In this document: positions 11,712-19,468 of the stretch, piece by piece
Layout of the letters: the number at the start of each line of letters is the position of its first letter
Numbering within the stretch: the first letter of the stretch is position 1
From: an uncultured Massilia sp.
GTDB taxonomy: Bacteria > Pseudomonadota > Gammaproteobacteria > Burkholderiales > Burkholderiaceae
Reading direction: 5' to 3'
DNA: 19,468 nucleotides
NCBI GenBank assembly: GCA_946886065.1
Contig: CAMPHU010000075.1
Span: 1 to 19,468, forward strand
Position numbers and translations under genes: made by a program
The notes under the pieces: model-generated
What the model was told of the DNA's origin: nothing
Databases searched by the model: none
Seen by the model: only the letters and a program-made list of their open reading frames with translations

Positions 11712-14700
11712 TCAGAACTTGTAGCGCAGGTTCAGGAAGTACTGGCGGCCGCTGACGTCCAGCTTCTGCTGCTCTTCCGTGCTGTAACGGTATTGAGCGC
11801 GCTTGGCGTTGGTCAGGTTGGTCGCGCTGAACGCGAGTTCCAGGTTCTGCGTGATGTAGTAGTTCGCGTTGAATGCGAGCGTGGTCACGCCGTCGGCATA
11901 GGTCGGCGCGGTCGGCATCAGGATGCCGTTGATGGTCGACAGGCCCTGGCTGTTCGCGGTCGGCGACGGCGCGGTGCTGCTGTTCACGTACTCGCCGCGG
12001 TAGTTGGCCACCAGGCGGGTCGACAGCTTGTCGTCCTCGTAGTACAGGCCGATGTTGCCGGCCCACTCCGACGCACCGACCATCGGGCGGCCGTCATCCA
12101 CCTTGGTCTTGGCGCGGCTGACGTTCGAGGTGAAGCCGAAGTTGGTCTTGCCGAACGGCTGCTCGTACGAGACCTCGATGCCGCTGATCTTCGCGCCCTG
12201 TTGCGAGGACGTGTTGATCGCGAATTCCTTGACCGCGTTGTCGCGCGGGTCGGTCAGCTGGATGGTCGAGGTGCCTGTGGCGCCGGTCTTCGGATAGCCA
12301 TTGATCTTCGAATGGAACACGCTCACCGAGACAGCCGAACGCGGCGCGAAGTACCAGCCCCAGGACAGGTCGACGTTATCCGAGGTCAGCGGCTCCATGT
12401 CCGGATTCGGGCCGGTCACGCGGCAGCCGTTGGCGTCGCAGGTCGGGGTGCCGAAGCCGCTGCCCAGGACGTTGTAGTTCTGGCGGCCGATGGTGCGGCT
12501 GGCGCCGAAGCGCGCGATCATGTCGCTGGTCAGCTCGTAGCGGATGTTCATGCTCGGCAGCCAGTTGTCGAAGTGGCGGTCGGTCGGCGTCTTGTAGTAC
12601 ATCGTGCCGCTCAGGGGATCGAACGGCACGCCGTCCGGAATGCCCACGGCGTCGCCCGCGTCGGTGATCGCGCCCGGGAAGGCGGCGCAGGTGGTGGCCG
12701 GCTGGCCCGGCGCGGAGCGCAGGCAGGCGCTGCGCGGGTTGATCGGGGTGGCGATATTGGCCTTGACGTTGGTGCGCACGAAGCGCAGGCCGACGTTGCC
12801 CGACCAGCGTTCCGCCTCCAGGTTCGCCATCCAGTAGACGGCTGCCTGGCGCTCCTTCATGTCGATCTCGGAACCGACACGGCGCTCCCATTCCGGGGTG
12901 GTTTCCTTGGTGTTCGCCGAGATATAATCCTTGGTCGCGTCGCGGGTGTAGGTGAAGCCGGTGTTGTCCCAGGCGCCGCCGCCCAGGCCATCGCCGAAAT
13001 CGCCCGGGTACGGCGCCCAGCCGTCAGTCGGGGTCACCGGGTTGCCGATCAGGGCGCCGGTGGTGCCGTTGACCAGGCTGGCGCGGAAGGCCGGGCCCCG
13101 GCGTGCGCTGGTGCGCTTGTGTTCGGACACGCGCACGCCGGTCTCGAGCGACTGCACCCAGCCGTAGTTCAGCTTGTGCTCGGCGTCGAACTGGGCGCTC
13201 CACTCCTTGTCCTCGGTGCGGATGCCGGAAGCGGCGCGGTCGACGATGCGGTAGCCGCTGCCGTCCGGGTTCAGGCCCGGCTGGTTGCTGCCGGCGCCGT
13301 GGTATTCGACGAAAGGCGCGTCGTGCAGGCCGCCCAGCGCGTAGGAGATGCCGGTGCCGTAGCGGGCCAGGGTCAGGCCCTGGTCGAGCTCGGTCTTGCC
13401 GACGCCGCGGGTGGCCGACAGCAGGGTCTTGACGGTCAGGTCGTCGTTGACGCGGTACTTGGCGTCCAGGTCGAGGAAGGAGCTGGTGGCGTTGGCGCCG
13501 TCGCGGAAGAAGCCTTCCGAATTGCCGACATACTGGGGCGTGGTGCCGTCCGGGAAGACAACGTCGGCCGACTTCAGCACGCGCAGCTGGTGGCCGTACA
13601 CCGTGGTCTCGTTGACGATCACCGGATTGCGGATCTGGGCATAGACGCGCTGGCCGTTGGAATTGGTGTTGATCGCGGACGCGCCAGTCGAGCCCAGCGG
13701 GTGGTTCTTACCGAGCAGCATCGAGTACATGGCGCTCGAGGTCAGGCGGCCGTGGTTGTCCGCGTCCAGCGAGGAGTGGAAGCCGGTGACGTTGACTTCG
13801 AAGTCGTTGTTCGGCTTGAACTGCAGCGCGATCATGCCGCCCTTGCGGTCGCGCACGGACTCGACGAATTCCGAGCTCATCGAGCCCGGCATGCGCACGC
13901 CGTTCAGGTCCGCGGCGGTGTAGCCGGTGCCGGCGAGCGAGGCATCGGTGATGCCCAGCATGGTCGAGGTGTTGATCACGTCCCAGCCGCTGCTGGTGCC
14001 GTAGGCGAAGCGCGACACCGAATCGCGGCGCACGAAGCGCTTCTCGGCGAACAGCGAGGCGATCACGCCGAAGGTATTGGCTTCGTTCTTCCAGGTGACG
14101 GAGCCGTTCAGGTCCGGCGCATAGCGGTCGGCAAGGTCGACGTAGCTGCCGCCCACGCTGACCACGCCCGATACGCGTTCCTTCTGCTGCAAGGGCTTGC
14201 GGGTGGTGACGTTGATGGTGCCGGCCAGGCCGCCGTCGACGATGTTGGCCTGCGACGTCTTGTAGACGACCGCCTGGTTCAGCACGTGCGAAGGCATCAG
14301 GGAGAGGCTGGTCGAGCGCGAGCTCGACGCCTGGTCGGCGACGTACCAGTCGGCGCTCGAGACGGCGTGGCCGTTGAAGATGATCAGGGACATGTCCGGG
14401 TTGGTACCGCGCATCGACACCTTCTCGGCTTCGTCGTAGTCGGTACGCACCGCCACGCCGGCCAGGCGCTGCAGCGAGTCGGCCAGGTTCTTGTCCGGCA
14501 TCTTGCCGACGTCCTCGGCGGTGATCACTTCGACGTTGGCGGTGGCGTCGCGCTTGACAGCCAGCGACTTGGCCATCGAAGCGCGGATACCGGTCACTTC
14601 GACAGTCTGGATCTGGGTTCCGGCCGGGATTTCCTGCGCCATGGCCGGCAGCGTCGCGAGGCTCCACACCGCCATCGACACGGCCGCGGCGAGCGGCTTC

Positions 14701-14714
14701 TGTTTGAACATCAT
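11712..14714 (-). CDS. TonB-dependent outer-membrane receptor (TonB-Xanth-Caul / carbohydrate-type)
   Basis: 1000 aa from the first of two adjacent ATGs (14714, 14711); AGGAG is 4 and 7 bases away, so the second may be used. The signal peptide is residues 1-26 with cleavage after AMA. A TonB-box-like QTVEVTGIRAS follows, then the plug domain (about 55-185: VITAEDVGKMPDKNLADSLQ, SMRGTNPDMSLIIFNG, GGLAGTINVTTRKPL). The 22-strand barrel ends in YFLNLRYKF with the usual terminal aromatic residue. The plug pattern fits the TIGR01782-type receptors of Xanthomonas, Caulobacter and Massilia, often used for oligosaccharide uptake driven by TonB-ExbBD. The substrate is not evident: no transporter or glycoside hydrolase lies beside it. 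It is a single transcription unit with its own terminator. Confidence 0.95.
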   Translation of the reverse strand: MMFKQKPLAAAVSMAVWSLATLPAMAQEIPAGTQIQTVEVTGIRASMAKSLAVKRDATANVEVITAEDVGKMPDKNLADSLQRLAGVAVRTDYDEAEKVSMRGTNPDMSLIIFNGHAVSSADWYVADQASSSRSTSLSLMPSHVLNQAVVYKTSQANIVDGGLAGTINVTTRKPLQQKERVSGVVSVGGSYVDLADRYAPDLNGSVTWKNEANTFGVIASLFAEKRFVRRDSVSRFAYGTSSGWDVINTSTMLGITDASLAGTGYTAADLNGVRMPGSMSSEFVESVRDRKGGMIALQFKPNNDFEVNVTGFHSSLDADNHGRLTSSAMYSMLLGKNHPLGSTGASAINTNSNGQRVYAQIRNPVIVNETTVYGHQLRVLKSADVVFPDGTTPQYVGNSEGFFRDGANATSSFLDLDAKYRVNDDLTVKTLLSATRGVGKTELDQGLTLARYGTGISYALGGLHDAPFVEYHGAGSNQPGLNPDGSGYRIVDRAASGIRTEDKEWSAQFDAEHKLNYGWVQSLETGVRVSEHKRTSARRGPAFRASLVNGTTGALIGNPVTPTDGWAPYPGDFGDGLGGGAWDNTGFTYTRDATKDYISANTKETTPEWERRVGSEIDMKERQAAVYWMANLEAERWSGNVGLRFVRTNVKANIATPINPRSACLRSAPGQPATTCAAFPGAITDAGDAVGIPDGVPFDPLSGTMYYKTPTDRHFDNWLPSMNIRYELTSDMIARFGASRTIGRQNYNVLGSGFGTPTCDANGCRVTGPNPDMEPLTSDNVDLSWGWYFAPRSAVSVSVFHSKINGYPKTGATGTSTIQLTDPRDNAVKEFAINTSSQQGAKISGIEVSYEQPFGKTNFGFTSNVSRAKTKVDDGRPMVGASEWAGNIGLYYEDDKLSTRLVANYRGEYVNSSTAPSPTANSQGLSTINGILMPTAPTYADGVTTLAFNANYYITQNLELAFSATNLTNAKRAQYRYSTEEQQKLDVSGRQYFLNLRYKF

Positions 14715-14997
14715 CTCTCTCCTGGAAAGGGTGCTAATGGATCTTGCATAGGCAGGCAAACGACTGCCCTGAGCGGAGTATTGATGATCCGTCAATGAGC
14801 GAATAATGACTTGTGTTAACCGCTATATAACTTGGAGGAATGTACATATTCAGCTTGCCGGGAAGAAGCCCCTGTGCAGACCGCTTGCATACCGCTACCA
14901 TTCCAAGGGTTATGGGCGCATGCTGAAAAATCATTACCTATGCATACCGTCCAAGGCGTAACTTGATGTTTTTTCACCACACCTACGGGACACCGCC
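14715..14997. promoter_or_regulatory. Divergent regulatory region between the TonB receptor and the DUF1460 lipoprotein
   Basis: This stretch is visibly richer in A/T than its flanks. For the receptor, CTGAAT and TTATAT on the minus strand (14853-14825) with 17-bp spacing form a weak promoter. TGCATACCG occurs twice (14886-14894 and 14941-14949), each followed by CCAAGG within 10 bases; TTGCATA appears again at 14744. These may be operator half-sites for a sugar-responsive regulator, but none is encoded nearby. Confidence 0.35.
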
Positions 14998-15966
14998 ATG
15001 CGTTTCGCCGCCCTGTTTCCTCCGCTGCTGCTGGCCGCCGCCCTGGCCGGCTGCGCTTCCCAGCCTGCTTCCCAGCCTGCTCCCGGGTCCGGGCCGGCCG
15101 CTCCGCTGCCGCTGGCGCAGGTCCTGCAAAAGCAGATCTATCAGATGAGCCCCGCCGAGGCCGGGCGCTACATCGCCCACATCCACGATGCCGAGCCGGA
15201 CCTGCGCAAGCGCATCGCGGCGATCGGCCGCAAGAACATCGGCCAGCCCTATTCCCTGCACCTGCTGGGCGAATTCCCGTATGAGATCCACGACCAGCTG
15301 CCCCTGTTCAGCCTGGCGCAGAGCGACTGCGTGGTGTTCGCCGAGCACACCTACGCGATGGCGCTCTCGCAATCGTGGGAGGAATTCTTCTGGATGCTGC
15401 AGCGCATCCGCTACCGCGACGGCGTGATCGGGGTGGCCACCCGCAACCACTACACCGAGATGGACTGGAACGTGGCCAACCGCTGGCTGGTCAGCGACAT
15501 CAGCGCCGAACTGGCCGGGCCGGGCGGCCCCGCCTACGACATGCAGGTCGACCGCGCGCGCTTCCTGCGCACCCGCCACAACACGCTGCGCGAGATCCCG
15601 GTCGAGACCAGCCGCCAGGCCTATGTGCCGAAGGACCAGGTGGCGGCCATCGCCGCCCAGCTGCAGGAAGGCGACTTCGTGAACGTGATCTCGACCCGCG
15701 ACGGCGAGTACTGGGCCTCGCATGTGGGCCTGGTGGTGCTGGGGCCGGACGGCGAGCGCCGCTTCCTGCATTCGTCCGAACCGCAGGTGCGCGAGGAAAG
15801 CTTCGGCGCCTTCATGGCGCGCGCGGCCGAGCGCGAAGCGCGCAACGCCAGGGAGGGCAAGCGCGGGCAAGTGCTGGCCGGCTTCAAGTTCCTGCGCCTG
15901 AACGAGCAGATCGAGGTGCCGCCGATGGCGCCGCAGCCGCGCCCGGGCCGCAGCGGCGGCGCCTGA
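14998..15966 (+). CDS. DUF1460 (amidase-like, NlpC/P60-fold) outer-membrane lipoprotein
   Basis: 322 aa. The signal peptide ends in a lipobox LAGC with lipidated C19; Ala at +2 suggests outer-membrane sorting. A Pro/Ala/Ser/Gln linker follows (20-38). The globular part matches DUF1460 (N-acetylmuramoyl-L-alanine amidase-like, PF07313). Candidate catalytic residues are C111 in AQSDCVVFAEHTYAMALS, H242 in ASHVGLVV, and the polar FLHSSEP segment around H258. A peptidoglycan-amidase or peptidase role is inferred from the fold; substrate specificity is unknown. The start has only a weak ACGGGA upstream. The C-terminal tail is Pro/Arg/Gly-rich. The gene is divergent from the receptor and has its own terminator. 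Confidence 0.87.
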   Translation: MRFAALFPPLLLAAALAGCASQPASQPAPGSGPAAPLPLAQVLQKQIYQMSPAEAGRYIAHIHDAEPDLRKRIAAIGRKNIGQPYSLHLLGEFPYEIHDQLPLFSLAQSDCVVFAEHTYAMALSQSWEEFFWMLQRIRYRDGVIGVATRNHYTEMDWNVANRWLVSDISAELAGPGGPAYDMQVDRARFLRTRHNTLREIPVETSRQAYVPKDQVAAIAAQLQEGDFVNVISTRDGEYWASHVGLVVLGPDGERRFLHSSEPQVREESFGAFMARAAEREARNAREGKRGQVLAGFKFLRLNEQIEVPPMAPQPRPGRSGGA

Positions 15967-16017
15967 TTTTCCTGCGCCGCGGGCCGGCGTGACGGCGCCG
16001 GCGTTCCGGCAGCCGCG

Positions 16018-16044
16018 GAAGCGCGGGTGCGGCGCTTCTCTTTT
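16018..16044 (+). terminator. Intrinsic terminator of the DUF1460 lipoprotein gene
   Basis: GAAGCGC (16018-16024) pairs with GCGCTTC (16032-16038) over a 7-base loop, followed by TCTTTT. It lies about 50 bases after the stop codon. The U-tract is short, so termination may be partial. Confidence 0.7.
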
Positions 16045-16116
16045 CCTGCCGGCGGCGGAATGGCGGCCGTGTTCGCAGTGGGTGCTGTCTTCGCGGTGCT
16101 TCCGCCCGCGCTCTCT

Positions 16117-16184
16117 GCCTGCCGCCTCCGCATTGCCTGCCGCCTTCGCATTGGCCGGCGCCTGAGCGCTCGCCGCCTTCGCAT
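16117..16184. repeat. Short tandem repeat, 18-bp unit
   Basis: GCCTGCCGCCTCCGCATT (16117-16134) is followed directly by the same unit with one C-to-T change (16135-16152). A degenerate third copy sharing GCCGCCTTCGCAT ends at 16184, 33 bases on. No gene is supported here. Confidence 0.7.
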
Positions 16185-16388
16185 CGTTTGGTGCCGCCCA
16201 TCGCCCAGTCCCTGCGGAGAGGCACGTCACCGCCCTTCGGTCCAATCTTCCCGCTTTGCCTCCTCGCTCATCTCCTGCCGCCGCACTCTTTGCCTCTCTT
16301 ATCCGCCCGCCATTTGTGCACTGCATTTCCGCATTTATTACCGTCCTGCCCCCGTTTTCATTCTATTTCTTCCAGCAGGAAATAACCG

Positions 16389-16433
16389 ATCAGAAATATT
16401 ATCCTGGAACATTTCTAGCTTCCAATTTCTGAT
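16389..16433. repeat. 9-bp perfect inverted repeat in the polysaccharide leader
   Basis: ATCAGAAAT (16389-16397) and ATTTCTGAT (16425-16433) are exact reverse complements 27 bases apart. An extra ATTTCT lies between them (16411-16416). It is a candidate regulator-binding site, about 210 bases upstream of the dehydratase start. Confidence 0.4.
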
Positions 16434-16583
16434 TTTCAATTGGGTCCGATTTCGAGCATTTATTCCAACGCCGTTGAGTGACCTCAAACTCAGCCTCCAA
16501 CGCGGCACAGATAATAAACTTACAAATAAGCCCCCAGTCTAATCGAAGCATTATTTTTATCAGGAAAAGCCTTGAGTTATAGC

Positions 16584-16610
16584 GCGCATTACGCATGCAG
16601 CGTTATGCGC
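16584..16610. promoter_or_regulatory. 11-bp inverted repeat just upstream of the capD/wbpM-like gene
   Basis: GCGCATTACGC (16584-16594), centre ATGCA, GCGTTATGCGC (16600-16610); 10 of 11 positions pair. The centre contains an in-frame ATG (16595) that would lie in the loop, which argues for the later start at 16643. It could be a repressor operator or an mRNA hairpin controlling translation. Confidence 0.5.
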
Positions 16611-16642
16611 ACCATGCTCACTCAGCTGAAAAGCCAGAAACC

Positions 16643-18607
16643 ATGTCCATTCAAAGCCGTCATATCTTCAGCGTGCTGGTTGCGCGACTGGTACAGATGA
16701 ACCGCAGGGCCAAGGTAACGCTGATGGTCGCGGCCGACCTGGTAATGCTCCCCCTCTGTTTTCTTATCGCCATGATATTGCGCGGTGGCGATTTAAAATT
16801 GGCCATGGGATTTGGGCCGGGCTCTTATTTCCTCATTGCCGCTTTAACTGTCATCGCATTTTCCATGGCCGATTTATACCGGGCGGTGATCCGCTTTATC
16901 GACCAGCGATTATTGAGCATCTCCGGATTATCCCTGGCCATTGCCATTTTCTGCGCTTACCTGGCCCTGCTGGCACTGAACGAAATCAGCTTCCCGCGCA
17001 GCGCGCTCACGATTTACTGGTTTATCGCGTTTTCCTATGTCGTCGTTTCGCGCATCGGCTTGCGCAATCTGCTGCGCACCCACCGCGGCCGCGCCGCCAA
17101 GGCGGTCCCGGTAGCGATTTACGGCGCCGGCGAGGCCGGAGCCCGGCTGGCCCAGGCCCTGCGCGACAGCGACGATTACCGCGCCCTGTGCTTCTTCGAC
17201 GACAAGCGCGCCCTGCACGAGCGCACGGTCGCCGGGCTGCGCGTGTTCCCGACCGCACGCCTGAGCGAGATGGCGCCCGTGCTCGGCATCCGCACGACCG
17301 TCATCGCCCTGCCGACGGCGGCGCCGGAACGCCTGCGCGACATCATGCAGCGGCTCGGCCAGGCCGGCGTGCCGGCCAAGATCCTCGGGCGGCTGGTCGA
17401 CCTCGACGGCGACAAGGCCGCGCCGCGTGACGCCATCCGCGAGCTGAAGTTCGAGGACCTGCTCGGCCGCCCGCCGGTGCCGCCGCGGCTGGACCTGTTC
17501 GCCCGCTGCGTGCGCGGCAAGAGCGTGCTGGTGACCGGCGCCGGCGGATCCATCGGTAGCGAGCTGTGCCGCCAGATCGTCACCCTGACCCCGGCCCGCC
17601 TGCACCTGCTCGACCACTCCGAATTCGCGCTCTACACCATCCGCCAGGAGCTCGCCACGCGTTTTCCCGAGCTGGCCATCCAGGCGCACCTGGGTTCGGT
17701 CTGCAACGCCGACCTGGTCGACCACATCCTGGGCGACGGCCAGGTCGACACCGTCTACCATGCGGCCGCCTACAAGCACGTGCCGCTGGTGGAAGCCAAT
17801 ATCGTCGAGGGCCTGCGCAACAACGTGCTGGGCGCCCAGGTCATCGCCGCCAGCGCCGCTCGCCACGCGGTGCGCACCTGCGTGCTGATCTCGAGCGACA
17901 AGGCGGTGCGCCCGACCAACATCATGGGCGCCAGCAAGCGCATCGCCGAACTGATCTTCCAGGCCGCGGCCGCCCGCGGCGGTGCCGCGACCACCTTCTG
18001 CATGGTCCGTTTCGGCAACGTGCTCGGTTCGTCCGGCTCGGTCATCCCCCTGTTCCAGCGCCAGATCGCCCGCGGCGGCCCGGTCACGATCACCCATCCC
18101 GAGGTGTCGCGCTACTTCATGCTGATCGCCGAAGCGGCCCAGCTGGTGATCCAGGCCGGCGCCATGGCCAAGGGAGGCGACGTGTTCGTGCTCGACATGG
18201 GCGAACCGGTGCGCATCGTCGACCTGGCCCGCACCATGATCGCCATGCATGGCCTGACCGAGCGCAGCCCGCAGAATCCGCGTGGCGACATCGAGATCCA
18301 GTTCGTCGGCCTGTTCCCGGGCGAGAAGCTGCACGAGGAGCTGCTGACCGACGGCGTGGTCTTCCCCAGCGAACATCCGCGCATCATGCGGATGAAGGAA
18401 AGCGCCCTGCGTCCGAGCGTGCTGGAAACCTGCATCACCTGCCTGATGATGGCCTGCGACACCCACGAACGCGGGACCATCGAATCGATGGTCAAGGCCA
18501 TCGTCGCCGAATACGTGCCGCAGGCGCCGCAAGCGGCTCCGGCCGCCGAAGAACAGGCCGCCGCGAGCACCGGCCTGAACAGGAAGTTCGTACCCTTCCG
18601 CATCTGA
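16643..18607 (+). CDS. Membrane-bound nucleotide-sugar 4,6-dehydratase (CapD/WbpM/PglF family)
   Basis: 654 aa from the ATG at 16643; WbpM is of similar length. Neither this start nor the in-frame ATG at 16595 has a strong Shine-Dalgarno. Four transmembrane helices occupy the first ~150 residues (LMVAADLVMLPLCFLIAMIL through ALTIYWFIAFSYVVVS). A first Rossmann domain has VAIYGAGEAGARLA. The catalytic SDR domain has KSVLVTGAGGSIGSELCRQI, HAAAYKHVPLVE, and SSDKAVRPTNIMGASKR, where Met replaces the usual SDR Tyr as in this family. Members convert UDP-GlcNAc to the 4-keto-6-deoxy sugar that leads to QuiNAc, bacillosamine and related sugars for O-antigen, capsule or exopolysaccharide. The exact product cannot be read from sequence. 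The next gene follows after 58 bases without terminator. Confidence 0.93.
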   Translation: MSIQSRHIFSVLVARLVQMNRRAKVTLMVAADLVMLPLCFLIAMILRGGDLKLAMGFGPGSYFLIAALTVIAFSMADLYRAVIRFIDQRLLSISGLSLAIAIFCAYLALLALNEISFPRSALTIYWFIAFSYVVVSRIGLRNLLRTHRGRAAKAVPVAIYGAGEAGARLAQALRDSDDYRALCFFDDKRALHERTVAGLRVFPTARLSEMAPVLGIRTTVIALPTAAPERLRDIMQRLGQAGVPAKILGRLVDLDGDKAAPRDAIRELKFEDLLGRPPVPPRLDLFARCVRGKSVLVTGAGGSIGSELCRQIVTLTPARLHLLDHSEFALYTIRQELATRFPELAIQAHLGSVCNADLVDHILGDGQVDTVYHAAAYKHVPLVEANIVEGLRNNVLGAQVIAASAARHAVRTCVLISSDKAVRPTNIMGASKRIAELIFQAAAARGGAATTFCMVRFGNVLGSSGSVIPLFQRQIARGGPVTITHPEVSRYFMLIAEAAQLVIQAGAMAKGGDVFVLDMGEPVRIVDLARTMIAMHGLTERSPQNPRGDIEIQFVGLFPGEKLHEELLTDGVVFPSEHPRIMRMKESALRPSVLETCITCLMMACDTHERGTIESMVKAIVAEYVPQAPQAAPAAEEQAAASTGLNRKFVPFRI

Positions 18608-18665
18608 GCGCAGCTGAGCGAACCCGACCACCCCATCACTCTCTTTGTCACCGGCGAGGATATCC

Positions 18666-19468
18666 ATGCGAGACGAGAACCAATCAGACCACCTGAAGCA
18701 GCTCATGGCGAGGCTGCAAGACCGTAGCGCCGTGATCGGCATTGTAGGCCTCGGCTATGTCGGGCTGCCGCTGGCGCTGCGCTATGCGGCGGAAGGCTTT
18801 CGGGTTCTCGGGATCGACATCGACGCCGCCAAGGTCGCCACGCTCAACCGCGGCGCCAGCTACATCGCGCACATCCAGTCCGATACCATCGAGGCGGCGC
18901 GCGCCCACGGCTTCAGCGCCAGCACCGAGTTCGCCCGCGCAAGCGAGGCCGATGCGCTCGTCATCTGCGTCCCCACGCCCCTGAGTCCCTATCGCGAGCC
19001 CGACCTGTCCTACGTGCTGGGCACGGCCGACGCCCTGCTGCCGCACATGCGCGCAGGCCAGATCCTGTCGCTCGAGAGCACCACCTATCCCGGCACCACC
19101 GAGGAAGAGCTGCGTCCGCGCCTGGAAGCGCGCGGCTTCACGGTCGGACAGGACGTCTTCCTGGTGTTCTCGCCGGAGCGCGAGGACCCCGGCAATCCCG
19201 ATTTCCACACCCGCACGATTCCCAAGGTATGCGGTGGCTCCACCGCCGCCTGCCTGGAAGCCGGCCTGGCCCTGTACCGCCAGGCGATCGACACCGTGGT
19301 CCCGGTCAGCTCCACCCGCGCGGCCGAGCTCACCAAACTGCTCGAAAACATCCACCGCGCCGTCAACATCGGACTGGTCAACGAAATGAAGATCATTGCC
19401 GACCGCATGGGCATCGACATCCACGAGGTGATCCGCGCGGCCGCCACCAAGCCCTTCGGCTTCACGCC
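18666..19468 (+). CDS. UDP-sugar 6-dehydrogenase (WbpA/WecC family), 3'-truncated by window end
   Basis: The first 267 residues are visible. The start is preceded by GAGGA at 5 bases. The NAD-binding Rossmann motif is [19 protein letters not shown] (about 23-41). Family motifs follow: [35 protein letters not shown], and the helix [20 protein letters not shown] with the conserved active-site lysine. The catalytic cysteine region (GGHC type) lies beyond the window. These enzymes oxidise C6 of UDP-GlcNAc or related sugars to the uronic acid in two NAD-dependent steps. SPEREDPGN and ATKPFGF favour the HexNAc-type (WbpA-like) group over UDP-glucose dehydrogenase. It lies directly downstream of the 4,6-dehydratase, marking a surface-polysaccharide operon. 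Confidence 0.93.
   Translation, partial: MRDENQSDHLKQLMARLQDRSAVIGIVGLGYVGLPLALRYAAEGFRVLGIDIDAAKVATLNRGASYIAHIQSDTIEAARAHGFSASTEFARASEADALVICVPTPLSPYREPDLSYVLGTADALLPHMRAGQILSLESTTYPGTTEEELRPRLEARGFTVGQDVFLVFSPEREDPGNPDFHTRTIPKVCGGSTAACLEAGLALYRQAIDTVVPVSSTRAAELTKLLENIHRAVNIGLVNEMKIIADRMGIDIHEVIRAAATKPFGFT

Larger units (their letters stand above)
15967..16642. other. 676-bp non-coding stretch before the polysaccharide operon
   Basis: I see no supported gene. The first ~70 bases hold the lipoprotein terminator. A short GC-rich tandem repeat comes next. From about 16250 the composition turns clearly A/T-richer. The last part carries two inverted repeats (16389-16433 and 16584-16610). Open frames crossing it have Arg/Ser-rich low-complexity products and no ribosome binding site. 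It probably holds the promoter and leader of the polysaccharide genes. Confidence 0.6.

Noticed and set aside
11793..14798. Plus-strand open frame of about 1000 codons opposite the TonB receptor
   Set aside because: Its product is Val/Ala/Arg/His-rich without domains. The minus strand encodes a complete signal peptide, plug and barrel.
14839..14925. Short plus-strand open frame beginning MYIFSLPG with GGAGG upstream
   Set aside because: The GGAGG is only one base from the ATG, too close for use, and the 28-residue product has no support.
16027..16542. 171-codon plus-strand open frame in the polysaccharide leader
   Set aside because: It has no ribosome binding site, begins inside a terminator hairpin, crosses a tandem repeat, and the product is Arg/Ser/Pro-rich without any pattern.
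16928..18742. Minus-strand open frame of about 600 codons
   Set aside because: It is antisense to the dehydratase, which has complete Rossmann and catalytic motifs.
1..19468. CRISPR arrays, insertion sequences, attachment sites, tRNA or rRNA genes
   Set aside because: No regularly spaced repeats, no transposase or integrase, no terminal inverted repeats and no cloverleaf-like segment were seen.

Overview
The window is high-GC DNA with very dense genes and strong G/C bias at codon third positions. The gene content is a type VI secretion TssM, a FAN1-type nuclease, a carbohydrate-type TonB-dependent receptor, and LytS/AlgR-like signalling. It suggests a betaproteobacterium of the Burkholderiales, most likely an Oxalobacteraceae member near Massilia/Telluria. 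This placement is an inference from gene style; no rRNA or tRNA gene is present to confirm it.

Left part (1-3861). On the minus strand lies a 3'-truncated tssM, which appears to change reading frame close to the window edge. It is preceded by an inner-membrane-anchored M15 metallopeptidase that fits a T6SS cell-wall-cleaving role. Divergent from these is a GTG-started, proline-rich single-pass membrane protein of unknown function.

DNA repair module (3898-7898, plus strand). A consensus LexA (SOS) box overlaps the likely -10 of a two-gene operon. The first gene is a FAN1-type VRR-NUC nuclease. The second, overlapping its stop codon, joins a RecB/Cas4-like PD-(D/E)XK nuclease domain to an XPD/DinG-type iron-sulfur helicase. 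This is the most interesting element: a compact, apparently damage-inducible nuclease/helicase pair that recalls eukaryotic FAN1 and FANCJ.

Envelope-sensing operon (10776 down to 7895, minus strand). Two LiaI/LiaF-like membrane proteins, a LytS-type histidine kinase and an AlgR-like LytTR response regulator are translationally coupled. Upstream are three GGCGAAYGG boxes, two of them inside a 12-bp direct repeat with 21-bp period. Their reverse complement resembles the AlgR site, so autoregulation is plausible. The operon converges on the repair operon, and the two terminal stop codons share one CTAG.

Middle (11002-14997). Two small basic proteins (57 and 53 aa), a large TonB-dependent receptor with signal peptide and terminator, and a divergent AT-richer promoter region.

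Right part (14998-19468, plus strand). A DUF1460-type amidase-like lipoprotein with terminator is followed by a 676-bp non-coding stretch containing a short tandem repeat and several inverted repeats. Then comes the start of a surface-polysaccharide operon: a membrane-bound CapD/WbpM/PglF-type nucleotide-sugar 4,6-dehydratase and a nucleotide-sugar 6-dehydrogenase truncated by the window end.
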